Shown one piece after another: positions 37,588-50,000 of a stretch of 64,000 nt of DNA. The DNA comes from Branchiostoma lanceolatum (taxonomy: Eukaryota; Chordata; Leptocardii; Amphioxiformes; Branchiostomatidae): assembly GCF_035083965.1 (NCBI RefSeq), contig NC_089727.1, positions 12,095,501-12,159,500 on the forward strand, written 5' to 3'. The notes under the pieces were generated by a model that was not told the origin of the DNA, did not search any database, and saw nothing but the letters and a program-made list of their open reading frames with translations. The translations under genes and the position numbers were made by a program. Position 1 is the stretch's first letter. Each line of letters opens with the position of its first letter.

Positions 37588-37890
37588 GAGGCGCGGTCAC
37601 ATACGTCGAACGACAGCAACCTGAGTCGCATACGTCGTACGTGACAGATTATTCGCAGAAAATTGAGCCCCATACGTCGTACGACAGCAGCCTAAGTCAA
37701 ATATGTCGTACGATAGGTTAACCACAGCAAATGTGGAATATTCTTGGCACCGTCGGGGATGTGTCATACAAATTTTAGCAATGTTGTGACGGAAAAGGTT
37801 GCCGTGGATCGACGACCGGTTCTGTCACAGCATTGCTGAATGACGTACGACAAAAATATTCGTATGACGTATTGGACTGAGCCTGACAGG
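37588..37890. mobile_element. Repeat-derived 3' UTR of the ShKT/EGF gene
   Basis: Repeated CATACGTCGTACGACAG motifs start right after the stop codon. The segment around 37755-37850 (TTTTAGCAATGTTGTGACGG, then TTCTGTCACAGCATTGCTGA) matches, with changes, the element at 53929-54124. The insertion therefore forms most of the 3' UTR. Confidence 0.6.
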
Positions 37891-37927
37891 CTTTCTGCAC
37901 AAAATACTAGTAGAACATATAGGGAGG

Positions 37928-37933
37928 AATAAA
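37928..37933 (+). terminator. Poly(A) signal of the ShKT/EGF gene
   Basis: AATAAA about 340 bp after the stop codon, followed by CTTGTCTGT and later GTGGGATTTGTTGG. Confidence 0.65.
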
Positions 37934-40900
37934 TCAACCAAGAATGCATCGGCACTTGTCTGTACCTTATCTTTATTTAATGTGGGATTTGTTGGATGGA
38001 TGGACGGATTGATGGATGGATGACAGCGGACGATGAAGGGATGCACAGTTTTATCATCCCGTAAAACACACAACGAGGGCAAAATCACTCTTCTAGACAT
38101 TGAAGATGTAATAAATTATGTTTAGGCATCCGGAAAAAGTCATGTTACAAGCACATATAATTATTGCTAAAATCAACCCTAGTTTTTGGAGTCACACAAT
38201 CCCCAACCTTAGGCCATACTGATTCAATTTGGTCGATAACATCCTCTGGACATCCAAACACGCAGAGCAGTTTATCACACGGTGAACACTAAGTGATTCT
38301 CTGTCCTTGTTCTTTCATGAATGAATGAATGGTTTATTTGCACAGAAGCATCGTAAAAACATTTCGCAGCCAGTAGGCTGAATTGCATGTTTTTGTACAG
38401 AGTAATCGTTTCTACACATAAAACTATAAAATTACAAGTGATAAAAAACGACTTACTACATATAAATATTACGCATATACTCTAAACTTACATAAACTTC
38501 ATCATCATCATCACCATCATCATTATTCTTCCGGATTTACATAAACTTCCTAAAAATAATATTGCACATATAATAGTGACGAATTCATATAGTAATGACG
38601 GTTTAAGCGTCTAACAATGATCAGCTGTGTGTGTTTAGAAGTTTACCAAAGTAAGGGATTGGTGAGTCTCTGTAACGGTTGGTTCTGCATCTGATTGTTC
38701 TATTATTTCTGAGTTTCTGGTGATTCTACTGTCACATCACTACCCTTTGGGGGGAGCATTGCAGGGTTCAACTTTTTGGCGAATTTCAGGCACAAGTACG
38801 ACCTTCGTTGTTCCAATGTCTGTAGATTTGTGATCCGAAGTGCATTCTCAGCACTTCATCAAGTGTTTCATCAGCTGAAGGTATGGGCGTATGTCACTGT
38901 TGTATAATTTTGTGGCACAAACAGTGGTCTGGTATCCAGATGTTTATCACATACGCGGATGAACAGTTAAGAAACTAGAAAAGAGCCCCAAAACGGACGA
39001 TATTAACATACATCTTTAACCTACTCGTTACGTACAAGATATTATGTAAATGTAGGTGGCGCTTCGATGGGCGGACATGGTGCTACATGGGCTCCTCGCG
39101 AGCTGCCACAAATCGATCCTTTTTATGGCAACTAATGTCTTAAAGGTCATTCTAGAAATAGGTAGAGATGTCTGGAGCTGTTTGGGAAAGTGTTCGCTGA
39201 CTTAAAGCCTAATGTGGTGTATATTTGAACATTTTACAAGTCGGGACTCCATACCCTATCATAGCCTAACCTGCAGTACCGCTCCTGGTCGCCTCTGGAA
39301 AATTGGCTAAAACGACCGTCAAATTGCCAAATTTCTGTCTTTTCGGGAATGGAGAAATCACGAAAGGCTCGCAAAGGGGTGTGAATTTCTAAGGCTTATT
39401 CCACTTTATTTTACCAAATGCGTCCAGTTTAAAGTATGAGTGATAGTTAACATGTTTCCAGTACAATTTACTGGAACGTCCTTAAATTGTCACGTTCTGA
39501 AGGGATACCACATCGATATCCAAAGGTAATTCATATTTGTGAAACAAGAAGACACTGAAAAAATGCAACAGCATTCCTGTCTTACCTCCATTTCATCTTT
39601 CAAAATTCTGCAAGGCTTATGGATCGCTTGTCCATGCAATATAATTTTGAGCGCCAGGGGAGCCGTTTGATGGACTCTTGTAGAAGTTCGACTTTTGTAG
39701 AAGTTTGTCACGTCGTCTTCTAAAACAACACAAACAACTGCCCTAGAAGCAAAATGACAGATAACGATAATATTTTGTTAAATAATATGTTTAATGATAT
39801 GTGGCAGAGACCGATAATTGAGCCTGATGGAAATTGAGCGCAATTTCAGTCATTATCAAAATTTATCCATTTGGAAATGGCATTGTGCTTTCATCAAATA
39901 ACGTTAGATGCACTTTATGTAAGACACATTTACGTATGTTAAGATGTATTGGTGCAATTTGTGCAATTAATTGGCTTTCGCTATTGAAATGTTGGAATCG
40001 TGCGTACATTTCTGTTGTTCATGCTGTGTAATAAAACCACAATTAAACTTTCTTGAGTGCTTTGAGTGGCTTGGGGATCACAAGTTTCCTTACTTGGGAA
40101 CTTAGTGTGTTAAAAGCTGTAGACATCTTGAACCCCTATATCCCACCTCTACCGATAAGAAATCCTCGAGAAAACAAAAGCAACTCCAACATATATGTAA
40201 CATTAAACAACAGATATATCCTCAAATTCAGATATGTTACTTGATGCAGGGGTCGATGTTGTACGGAAACCCTTGAAGTTTGCTGCCCAAACCCCTTCAA
40301 ATGTCCATACTAACTCAACATTCTCTTTCACTTGTGATACAGACACCAATGTTGTTGTGGACGATGAACGAAAAACCTTGAAGGGAAAGAAGTGTTTTTT
40401 CTTAACCCCCTGCAAATATCTATACTACTTTCACAGCCTGTCTCTTCCGGCTGTGGTCCCGACACCAACAGCACTAGCGAGCTGGATAGATTATATTCAT
40501 GAGAATCCCGTGATACAATTAAGAAGGATATATCAATTGTCCTGAAGTCAGAAGAGAATTTCATTCCAAAGAACATATATCTATTTTATACATCTAATTT
40601 ATACAAATAAAATAGTATACCATCATATAACAGACGTTTATATCCATAAAATCAAGTCAGTGTGACCTTACGTATATTACGTAGACTCCATTATGGCCTT
40701 GGCTACTGCTGTACGTTTTCATACTCTAACATCGAACCGCTACCCAACATCTAGCCGTGGTTTCATGAGTATGGAATTCCGGATATACGGTTGCGAATTC
40801 CGGATACGGTTGTGTACCCTGGTCAAGTCGACTCCTATGCTATTCCCCCGTCTAAGACCCCGTTCAAGGTCACCTTTGCAATACGGCTCGAGCCGGATTC

Positions 40901-41022
40901 AGGGCCCAATCGATTTAAATCTCATAAATATTTTGTGGGATCTGAACGGCCCAGATTCTCCTATCTATTTCAAGGGAACTAGTTCAAGTTTTCAGTCTTT
41001 TTGTTTCTTCTGTACTTGAACA
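37934..41022. other. Intergenic between two convergent genes
   Basis: No coding exon is recognised. It holds a GAATGAATGAATGG-type repeat tail (38315-38335, probably a SINE end), a CAT/ATC microsatellite (38500-38525) and one arm (39052-39380) of an inverted repeat pair. The rest, including the 3' UTR of the glutamate receptor, has no other signal. Confidence 0.5.
39052..39380 (+). repeat. Dispersed repeat, copy 1 of an inverted pair
   Basis: It runs from AGGTGGCGCTTCGATGG to AAAGGCTCGCAAAGG and includes GCAGTACCGCTCCTGGTCGC and ACGACCGTCAAATTGCC. The reverse complement of 41725-42050 carries the same blocks in the same order. Confidence 0.75.
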
Positions 41023-44000
41023 TCACAATGTGGCCTGCGTGTTGCACTCGTACTCTTCTTTGGCAGGGACGGGAGTTCTTCTCCGGGGCAGCCGAAATCT
41101 CGCCAGCGGATCGCTGTCTCCGAACAGCTTCTGCTTCAGGCTCTTGAACCTTCCAAGGAACGCCTCTGGCATCGTCTGGGGTTTCTGGAAAGTTTAGTTA
41201 GAAAATATGTCAGTCAGGAACGAAAAACAACGGAGAACGGCTTGATCCAACACAAGAACAATGATTGGACACACACAGCAATAATTCTTTTACCTGGAGG
41301 TAAGGTTCTTGCACTTGTAGATTGAATGAAGACGGTTCAAGAAACTATCCTCTGAACTGTAATGTTACATTGCGTTGCTTCTGTTTCTGTATCAGAAGAC
41401 CTATTCTATATCTGGCGGCTCTCCCTGGCGCTCAAGGTTATATTGCACAATAGTTGAAGTGTTTACATGTCATTTGGAAAGGAAACTTTTATCAGAAAAT
41501 CAGACGAAGATAACATAGGAGCAGCACAATGTCTTCTTGTTTCATAAAATATGATAAAAATGTGGACTTGTTAGCCTTTCAGAAAGGGGCAATTAAACGT
41601 ACACTCCACCACTTCATTTATGACCTAATATCTAATTGTCTTGTTTGTGAAATGTCTTGGTACTGCCAATCGTGATTCTAAATGGTTACATCTTCAAAAT
41701 TAAAATCAAATAAGCCTCAATATCTCGAACTCCTTTGAGAGCCTTTCACGATTTCCCCATGCATTCCCTAAAAACCGAAATCTGGCGATTTGACGGTCGT
41801 CTTAGTCACTTTTCTGGAGGCGACCGGGAGCGGTACTGCAGAATATCGTCCTAAATTGTAAAATGTGAAAATATGCAAGACATTGGGTTTGATGTTGGTG
41901 AACCCTTGCCCAAGTAGATCTAGGCATATTCACATCGATATAGAACGACCTTTAGGACTTTTGAAAACACGTCGACTTGACATTCAGAGGATAGATATTT
42001 AGGCATCGCTTGAGGAGCCTATGTAACACCATGGAGCGCCACCTATGTCCGTGCCTACACCACTTCTTGTACGTGATGAGTATGATGTTAGGACATATGT
42101 GTCCACATTCCCTTCATATTCATTATCCGCTTTGCCTTTTCCTCAACTGTTCATCTGCTTAACATCTTTACGCCAGGGCACGGTCGGATATGACATTGAC
42201 ATAGCTACAACAACGTACTGGTACAATGTCAAATACAACATGTAGGATGAATTCCTTTTTGGTATCGATATCTTTTATTAAGCTGATATGTGAAGGAAGA
42301 ATCGACATGTTTTTCGACGTTCTGACCTTTGCACTTTTCTTGTCCACGTCCCCCACGCAGACGATGATCCACTCGAGCGACAGGACCACCAGGCTGATGG
42401 CCATTGCCCCGTACACCAGCACGAACACACCCAGCATGTGGTCCAGCCCGATCACTATCGTACTCAGCTTCGCGTCCTCACGCGCGCACTCAGAACCGCC
42501 CGTCCTGGAAAGGGGAGGATTCATTGACCGGATGAAGATTCAGATTCAGATTTATTTTATTCAGCTGGCATATATTACAAATGTGACAGATGTAACATGA
42601 AGTCTGTCGAAATCTACAACAGTATCAAAATGGGGCATAAATATCAAAACATGATAGTTCTTGTGCAAACGATAGATACAAGTTACAAACATTGAAAGGA
42701 TGAATGAATGAATTGATAAACGAGTGAATGAATGAATGAATGAACTAATGAACACAGGCCAATGGTAGGATCGCGTAGGTACTGTACTATATACCAGTAG
42801 GACAAACAGCTAATGAAGAGAATAAACAATGTGAGATTAACGACTGAACGAACGAGTTTTCATCATACATGGAGGGTCCAAAGGTATAAATCACATGCAT
42901 TTCTCTGTGCTCTCGTGTATTGAAATATAATCAACTATAAGTCGACCTCACATGACTACATGCACAATGGCGGTGTATATCTGATATCTAGTGGATGGCA
43001 ATTCAGCACTTCCAAAGTATGATATTGTCATCACTTTTTTTCACAATGAAAATGTCCATGTGACAAACAAACTGGGATTTACCACTTGCTGAAGAGCTCT
43101 TCCAGTTTTCCCGACTCGCGCGCCCAAAGTATCTTTTCCGTGAACTCTTTCGTGTAAGGGGAGTTCTTCTGTAGGGCAAAACCGTACCCCGTCTTGGAAA
43201 ACAGCCTGCCGACTGTCTTCAAGTCGCATGGTGGCGTTTTTGTCTGAAGAGAGGCATCAAAAAAGACATCATATGAAGACATATGTACACATGTAACATT
43301 GTTTGCAAGCATTTTATCTGCCGTCAAATGTTCAAAGTGTCCCTATTATTCCAAATGCTAGTAAAACCGTGGGATGTCCCAGTAGCTCGCAGCCTCACTG
43401 TTGAGCTCCTGGTTCCAGTTATTTGGTAACCCGGAGACCCCGGTTCAAATATAGTCTCTACCAGACTAACCGCGTCGGCTATAGAGAGAACATTTGCCGC
43501 GGGACTTTGGCCATGGAGGATAACAGTTACATCCGCTGTTATTGGGTTGCCTATTTGACCCTCTCTCCGTAGCCGACTCCCTTCATACAATTGACTCTAT
43601 TTGGCCAATTTCTACTATTTTCCCAGCGACCCGCAGAGACTGGTAGAGGCTAGTTCAAATACGGGGAAGGACATCCTGGTTGGAGCTGCATTCGTTTTAG
43701 GGACGTAAAAAGGGGGTTCCGTGATCGAGGAGGTGCCTCGAGCCCGTTAAAAGGCACTACATATATACAGCAGCCTCATTACTTAGATGGGTACCTACTG
43801 GCTGTACTTCAGATGAATTGAACAACACCAACCACATAGTCAAGTATCCCGCTGTCCCAGACGAAGGCGTAGTTTCCCCTGCGCGCGCGCTCTATCCCCT
43901 CCTCTGACGTAGCCACCATGACGTCATGCGTTGCCATGTAACGAGCCATTGTCTGAAAGGTCTCGATAGTGGACTGTTGGAAGAAGCTGTGAGGGCCCGA

Positions 44001-47000
44001 GGACAGGACTGTGCCATAAGCGATCTCCGTCTGAAGACAAAGGCAGGGCAAAGTAATGGGTAAAAAAAATGACAAACTCGAATTCGAAAGACCAACATGA
44101 AAGCTTAGCCTTTGGTGAAGTCTGTACATTTACACACACAGTTTCAGTGAGTGAATCTAGTCAGTTTTCCTCCCAGTTAACGTTCTCTAGTTCCCAAGTT
44201 TTCATCTTGTCTTACTGCTTAATTTCTACTTTAATATGTTCGAACAACTGTGTGGCCTTGTTGTTTACGACAACTAAGAGACTCTGACCTGTTTGGCCAG
44301 GTCCTCCACACTGCCGACCGTCTCCTGTAGCCTGCCGATGGTCAGGTGTGCCGCCAGGTTAGCCGTGTAGGTGGCGATCAGGATCAGGATCACCAGCCAC
44401 CACACACCTGCCGTAAACCGGCCTAGGAGGGAGAACATATGTCGTAAATGTACTGACAGACTAGAACCAGAATACTGGACTCCTGACAAAGTACCATGCG
44501 GCGTTGTCTCTCCGCCCATCCGGTAAAGTCTTTGACCTACGAACCTGACACGGTTTAAGACGTTTTCGTGCAACGTTATGTATTGCTGTCTGAGCTCTAC
44601 ATACTAATAACTAGAGAACATTCAAGTTCAGCTCGTGAGCTCGGCGTACCTGCCGCAGATTTGGGGTACTCCTCCGGGCCTTGCTGGAACAGCGTGCAGA
44701 AGGAGTTCCAGATCCAGTCTCCCAGGGTGATCCTCGTCTGGTCATTCTCATCATCTTCAGCCTCCTCATCCTCCTCTTTCTCTTTCTCCTTCTTTTTCAA
44801 AGAAGGCTCCCTGTGTATGTAAAACGCAATACACAAGGCTGGCATCACACTGTGCTCCAATGGCAAGTTATGGCACCAGATGCACTACTACTTCACGAAC
44901 TCATCAAAGTACAGATCCTCGTATTTTGCTCAATTATACAATGCTACTATTAACACAGTGAACTTCTGTACCAAGCACTTCCATTCGCTAAAATATCTAT
45001 GTTTAGGTGTATTCACAACGGTTTTCAGGCGCTACCGGAGTTGAGGTAGATATCTACACTTACCATTTACTTCTGCTTCAACAACATATCCCCGTTATTT
45101 TGTGTACAAATTGTATGGTGACTGACCTCTCGTGGTTGTCCTGTCCCGGCTGTGTTATTGCGACCGGCCGGCAGCTGTAGGGGCTGAGTTTGTTGACTAT
45201 AGACAGAAACACGCCCACAGCCACCGTGGTGATGGCGATCAGCAGCCACAACCTGCGGGCAGACGGGAAGAAGAGCGTAATGAAAAGAGGAAAGGAAGAA
45301 GTTGTAGGAAAGAAACTCGGAGTGGTAGAGATCAAACAAAAGTCAGGAAGAACCGAGGATAGACAGTAAAAATTAGAGAAAGAAGATTTCATAAGCTTGT
45401 ATCAATTTGGCCTTTCTTTTCGTCACCATGTGTCAAGATTGCTGTGTGTCATACTATCTTGCACAAAGTGAAAGAAAAAGAAAAAAGAAATTTTACCTCT
45501 AGATTTCCGACTGGAACATAACCAGGACAAGTAATTCCTTGAGGTGTAGAGACAAACACAAACTATATGTGCAACAATGAAAGGGTACTTGAGGAGTTTA
45601 GTAGAATACTGAATGTTTTTTGGTGCACGCGGGAATAGTGGGTACTTTATCGTATACTGTTATGCATTTTTCACTTCCTAAAATTACTATCTTTAAAAAC
45701 TAAGAGCTCACCTTTTCTCAAGAGGTCCGAAGAAGTTGAAGAGTGAGATCTCCTTCCTCCCCACCTTACTCATGACGAAGGTGAGCCCGACGTCGACATA
45801 AGGCGTGGTGAAGTCTACAACCACCTCTCGGTCCGCCCGGATTGTGATGGAAGCTACCACCATGTCGGCTTTCTGAAAATACAGGCGTGATGGTCGCTTA
45901 CATCTGCATTATAGCATAGTAGCTGCTTTAATGTCGCAGTTCGTTTGCGGGTGTAGCGTGGGGTGGGAATGGTCCATGAAGTTTACTTCCATCGCTTAAA
46001 ATAAGTCTTTTAAATGGTCAATAGCTTTTTTCTGTTCGTAATTTTGCCCTCTTGTTTGACTTTCATTGATTGCATTATTTTCCCCTTCAGATGCTTCCTG
46101 TGTACCTTTCTCAATCTCAACAGATGCGAAAGACGTAAAAGAAAGCAAAAAGACGCACAGAAACAAGCCGCAGCCCTATGTCTACTTGGAAATGACGCCA
46201 TTCCCACCTTGTAGGCCACGTCAGCGACCACGCCGTTCCATTTCCCTGTGCTTGGGTCCTTGGCGCCCCAGTTGTTGTCGGCCACGTGATACAGGTTATA
46301 CCGGAACCCCATCTCCTGAGACATCCAGTCCAGAAGGTCCACACAGAAACCTGCAACAACGGAGACGGAGGGCGTTATAGCCTTCCCGGCGCTTTTGATC
46401 GATTGCGGACGTCACGTCACGTCAGATCAAAAATTAAATCAAGAAACTTAACTTTTGCGGAACAAGTTCCAAACGTTGCTCTGTGAACGAGACTCACCCG
46501 AGAACCTCTCGTTCCCATGCAGGACCTTCCCATTCTCGTCCTCGTCGCGCATTATCATGAAGGGAGACTCCACAATGGTTACAACCTGTTACAGGACACA
46601 GTAAAGCTTTCGGTAATTACATTGTGGTCAGTATTATCATGGAAATAAAACAAAGGTGTATATCTGAAGACGAAAGTTGAATACTAGGTCTGGCCAGGCA
46701 ATACCTCTGGCAAATCATTCTCCGTATTTGGACAATTCATGCTTTATTCAAGCCATCTAATGAGTCTGTTCGAGACTACAGAACGTGGATACAGACCCTG
46801 AGTGTCCTGTTGCGCAGGTCCGTCCGGTAGTCCTCTGGCACCGGATCCGCCATCCCCATGAACGTCACGTTCCTAGTGCGCATGCTCAGACCGCGCGCCT
46901 CGTCCCACCTCCCCACCTGCAGGATAGGTAAAGTCCATATTCACCATGCAATACTCGCCAAAGTTGTCACAAAAATCTAGTTAAGTCACACCCTAAATAT

Positions 47001-50000
47001 GTCAGACACAAGGGAAACGTATCTAGAACTAGAAATTCAAAGAGTGGCAAATTAAAACTCAATACTTTTTTTCCAGAGGTCACGACCGTTCTTGTAGTAC
47101 CGTGACTGTTACGACTTATTATCTCATTGTGTGGTGCCCTCCCCTCGCCTTAAGTAGTGATCTTTCTGAGGTAGTATGCCTGATACTGTCGCTATAGAAA
47201 TGATTGACACATGACGTACTGTGTGCCAGCCGTGTTTCCTGAGGTTGACGACGTCGAACAGCGGGTCCCGGGGGATCCTGGCGGACGTGAAGCGGAGCCG
47301 CTGGGAGATGCCGGGCTCGTCTACCTGAGGAGGAAGGCTCGGGATATTATCATGGTATCTATGATTCAAAGATTGTGCCTTTCGTATCTAACGTTAGCAT
47401 CGGTGATACTGTAGCACTGACTAGTAATCCATGATAGAACTGCAGTATTTGGACCTATAGCTGACCGGAAGCTGACAGAATCCCACGATGGGATATGGCT
47501 GCACCCGTCGATGGCGACGAGTTTAAAATAGGTTTCACCTATGATTATGTGAATGCGTAGGTTTTAATACCTTCTTCAGGTACTCCAGCATGGCGGGTCC
47601 GTTGGTCCACTTCCAGGAGACGTTCCCCTCGCAGAAGAGCGGCGTCTCCGGCCGGTAGAACCCGTCCCTGATGATTTGTTGAAAGGCGTAGGCGAAGGTG
47701 AGAACGGCGTCGGCGAACTTGGCAGCTCTGGCCTATAGGACGGGTATACACTAGTACTGTACTTAACGTTCAAGTAAATGTATGGATTCTGTTTGCTTTC
47801 AAAGCGTTTTTCCTCGCTTTGTGCGTTTTTCAAAGACTTCAAAGTGTGCGTTTTGATACGCCCAGCACTAGAAAAAACGTCACCACTTCAAAAACGTGCG
47901 AGATAAGTACAGAAACAAGTCAAAGTTACAAGTCTGCTTGGGAAACACATATGTTTTGTTTGTCTCGTATTAAACTCTGTTGTGACGTTAAAATTCAGTT
48001 CCCAAATGTATATCCCAGCGTCCAAGGGCGGGTCACTGACCTCAATCTTCATCTTGCCTGCCCCTGGGTACAAGATGGGATCAGCTGCTCGCCAGTACTG
48101 CCGGAATGACGTGTACAGGTCACCACTGCTGCCGACTGGTCTCGTCCCCAGGACACCCACCAGATCGTCCGGTACCTCGTCGCTTAGCTCCGACTGACAA
48201 AAGGGAAAATGTTACTGTTTTAGATTCACCGGAAATGACGTGTTGAAGTCGCGACTGGCGCGAAAACATACCTTGAGTATCATTGCCGCCAGTCGGACTC
48301 ACCATTCTCTTCTGCTATATTGGACATGCTTTTCCATCTTAATTCTTTCAGTGAACCCAAGATCCTTAATCAACTGACTTTCAAGGAGCAAGAAAAAAGA
48401 AGATTTTGAATTTGAACAAAACGTAAGTGGAGAAGAATGATGGTATGTTCCGGCCACGTGGATGTGCAGGTGACTTATAAGAACACATGCAGACAAAAAG
48501 TACGTGTCCTGAAAAAAGTGGAACACAACCGCGACAAAAAAGGGCTAGTCCTTATTTAGACAGTCAGATACAGCAGACCAGAACATTTCCCAGGCACATT
48601 TGACCCTCAGTTGCAGTCACGTGCCCATGTAGTCACGTGTCTAAAACAACTGGGTCAATCTGCCTAGAAGGTCGTAGATTTGGTTGAATGTTCTGCAAGC
48701 CTGGTTTCCTTCTTTTTAGAACATTTCATGCTATGGAGGGAATTTTCTGGTATGCCAAGTCTGGACTAGCCCTCAGGAGAACCATGAATAGTGTTCAATA
48801 ACATGCCTGTCGTGCTCAGTGAATCACGTGGCCACTGCATGCCACATGCAGAGATGCACGTGATCAGAACCTACCTTTACCTTCGTCTCTCCAATGGACT
48901 ACGACATTAGGGAGACATAATGACACAACTATGAGAAAATGAGCAATGAGCAAACTATGGTGTCCTCTAGTGACCCTAGAATCAATACAGCCCTCTTCAC
49001 CTCATATTAAAAATGCATCAAGTAGCCTGATGGGCCGGATTAAGGGCAAGAAGAGAACTCATTTGCTTGCATATTAGATTATTACTCGGCCCACGTGCTA
49101 ACCTAGAAATGCACTCACAAGTGATACAATCCAAAGATCATCCTCTGTTCATCAAGAGACCATGCAATGAAGCCGTTGTCTTAACACGAGCCACTTTCGG
49201 AGTACGCTCAAATAGACCACACATCGATTTTTGTACATTAAGCAAAAATGGTATGGATCATCCTAATAACCCAATTAGGTACTCTATGAAGTACGAACCA
49301 ACCACAAAGGAAGGGAAAGTACCTGCACGGCCCATTATGACTGATGCAGACTTAAGATAGTGGGCACTCTTAATGTCCACTCATTAAAGATGCAAGCAGG
49401 TTAAACAAAATGTGCTTTTTCTGGACATACGTTTGTTCGACTGATTTCTGTCAAATTATCTCAAATGAGATCTACATTCTACATGGAGTACAGATCTTCA
49501 TTACAGATATTAAAAGAACAACTATGAGGTTTAATTCCAGACTATTACATGCTGCAATTACTATATATATTAGCCCGGTATAGCTGATGAACTGCAACCT
49601 GATCAAAAATGTTGACAGAAGAGTTGTAGATAAGTTAGGATATTTGATGGCTTGCTTGTATTTCTGAGAGGGGCGTCATCAGAGATCACCATGCCTGACT
49701 TGATTGTAAACTGCCCACGAGTTTTCTGTTGGGTTTCAAAATATTTACGACTGACGGTTTGGACACTTGTTTGGACCAGGACCTGGGACTTACAATGCTG
49801 GCGATCCCGTCTGTGACGATCCAGACCCAGCCCTCTCCGGTCATACCCATGGTGGAGGCCTTCCTCAGCACCTCCATCCCCAACAACCCGCCGCAGTTCA
49901 GCAGGATGATCCGCGCACCTGACAGGTACAAACTCGTTTAAGAACAGAACAAACAACGGGTCTTAAGATTGACTTTTTTAGGTTTGAAAAGACTCTGACA

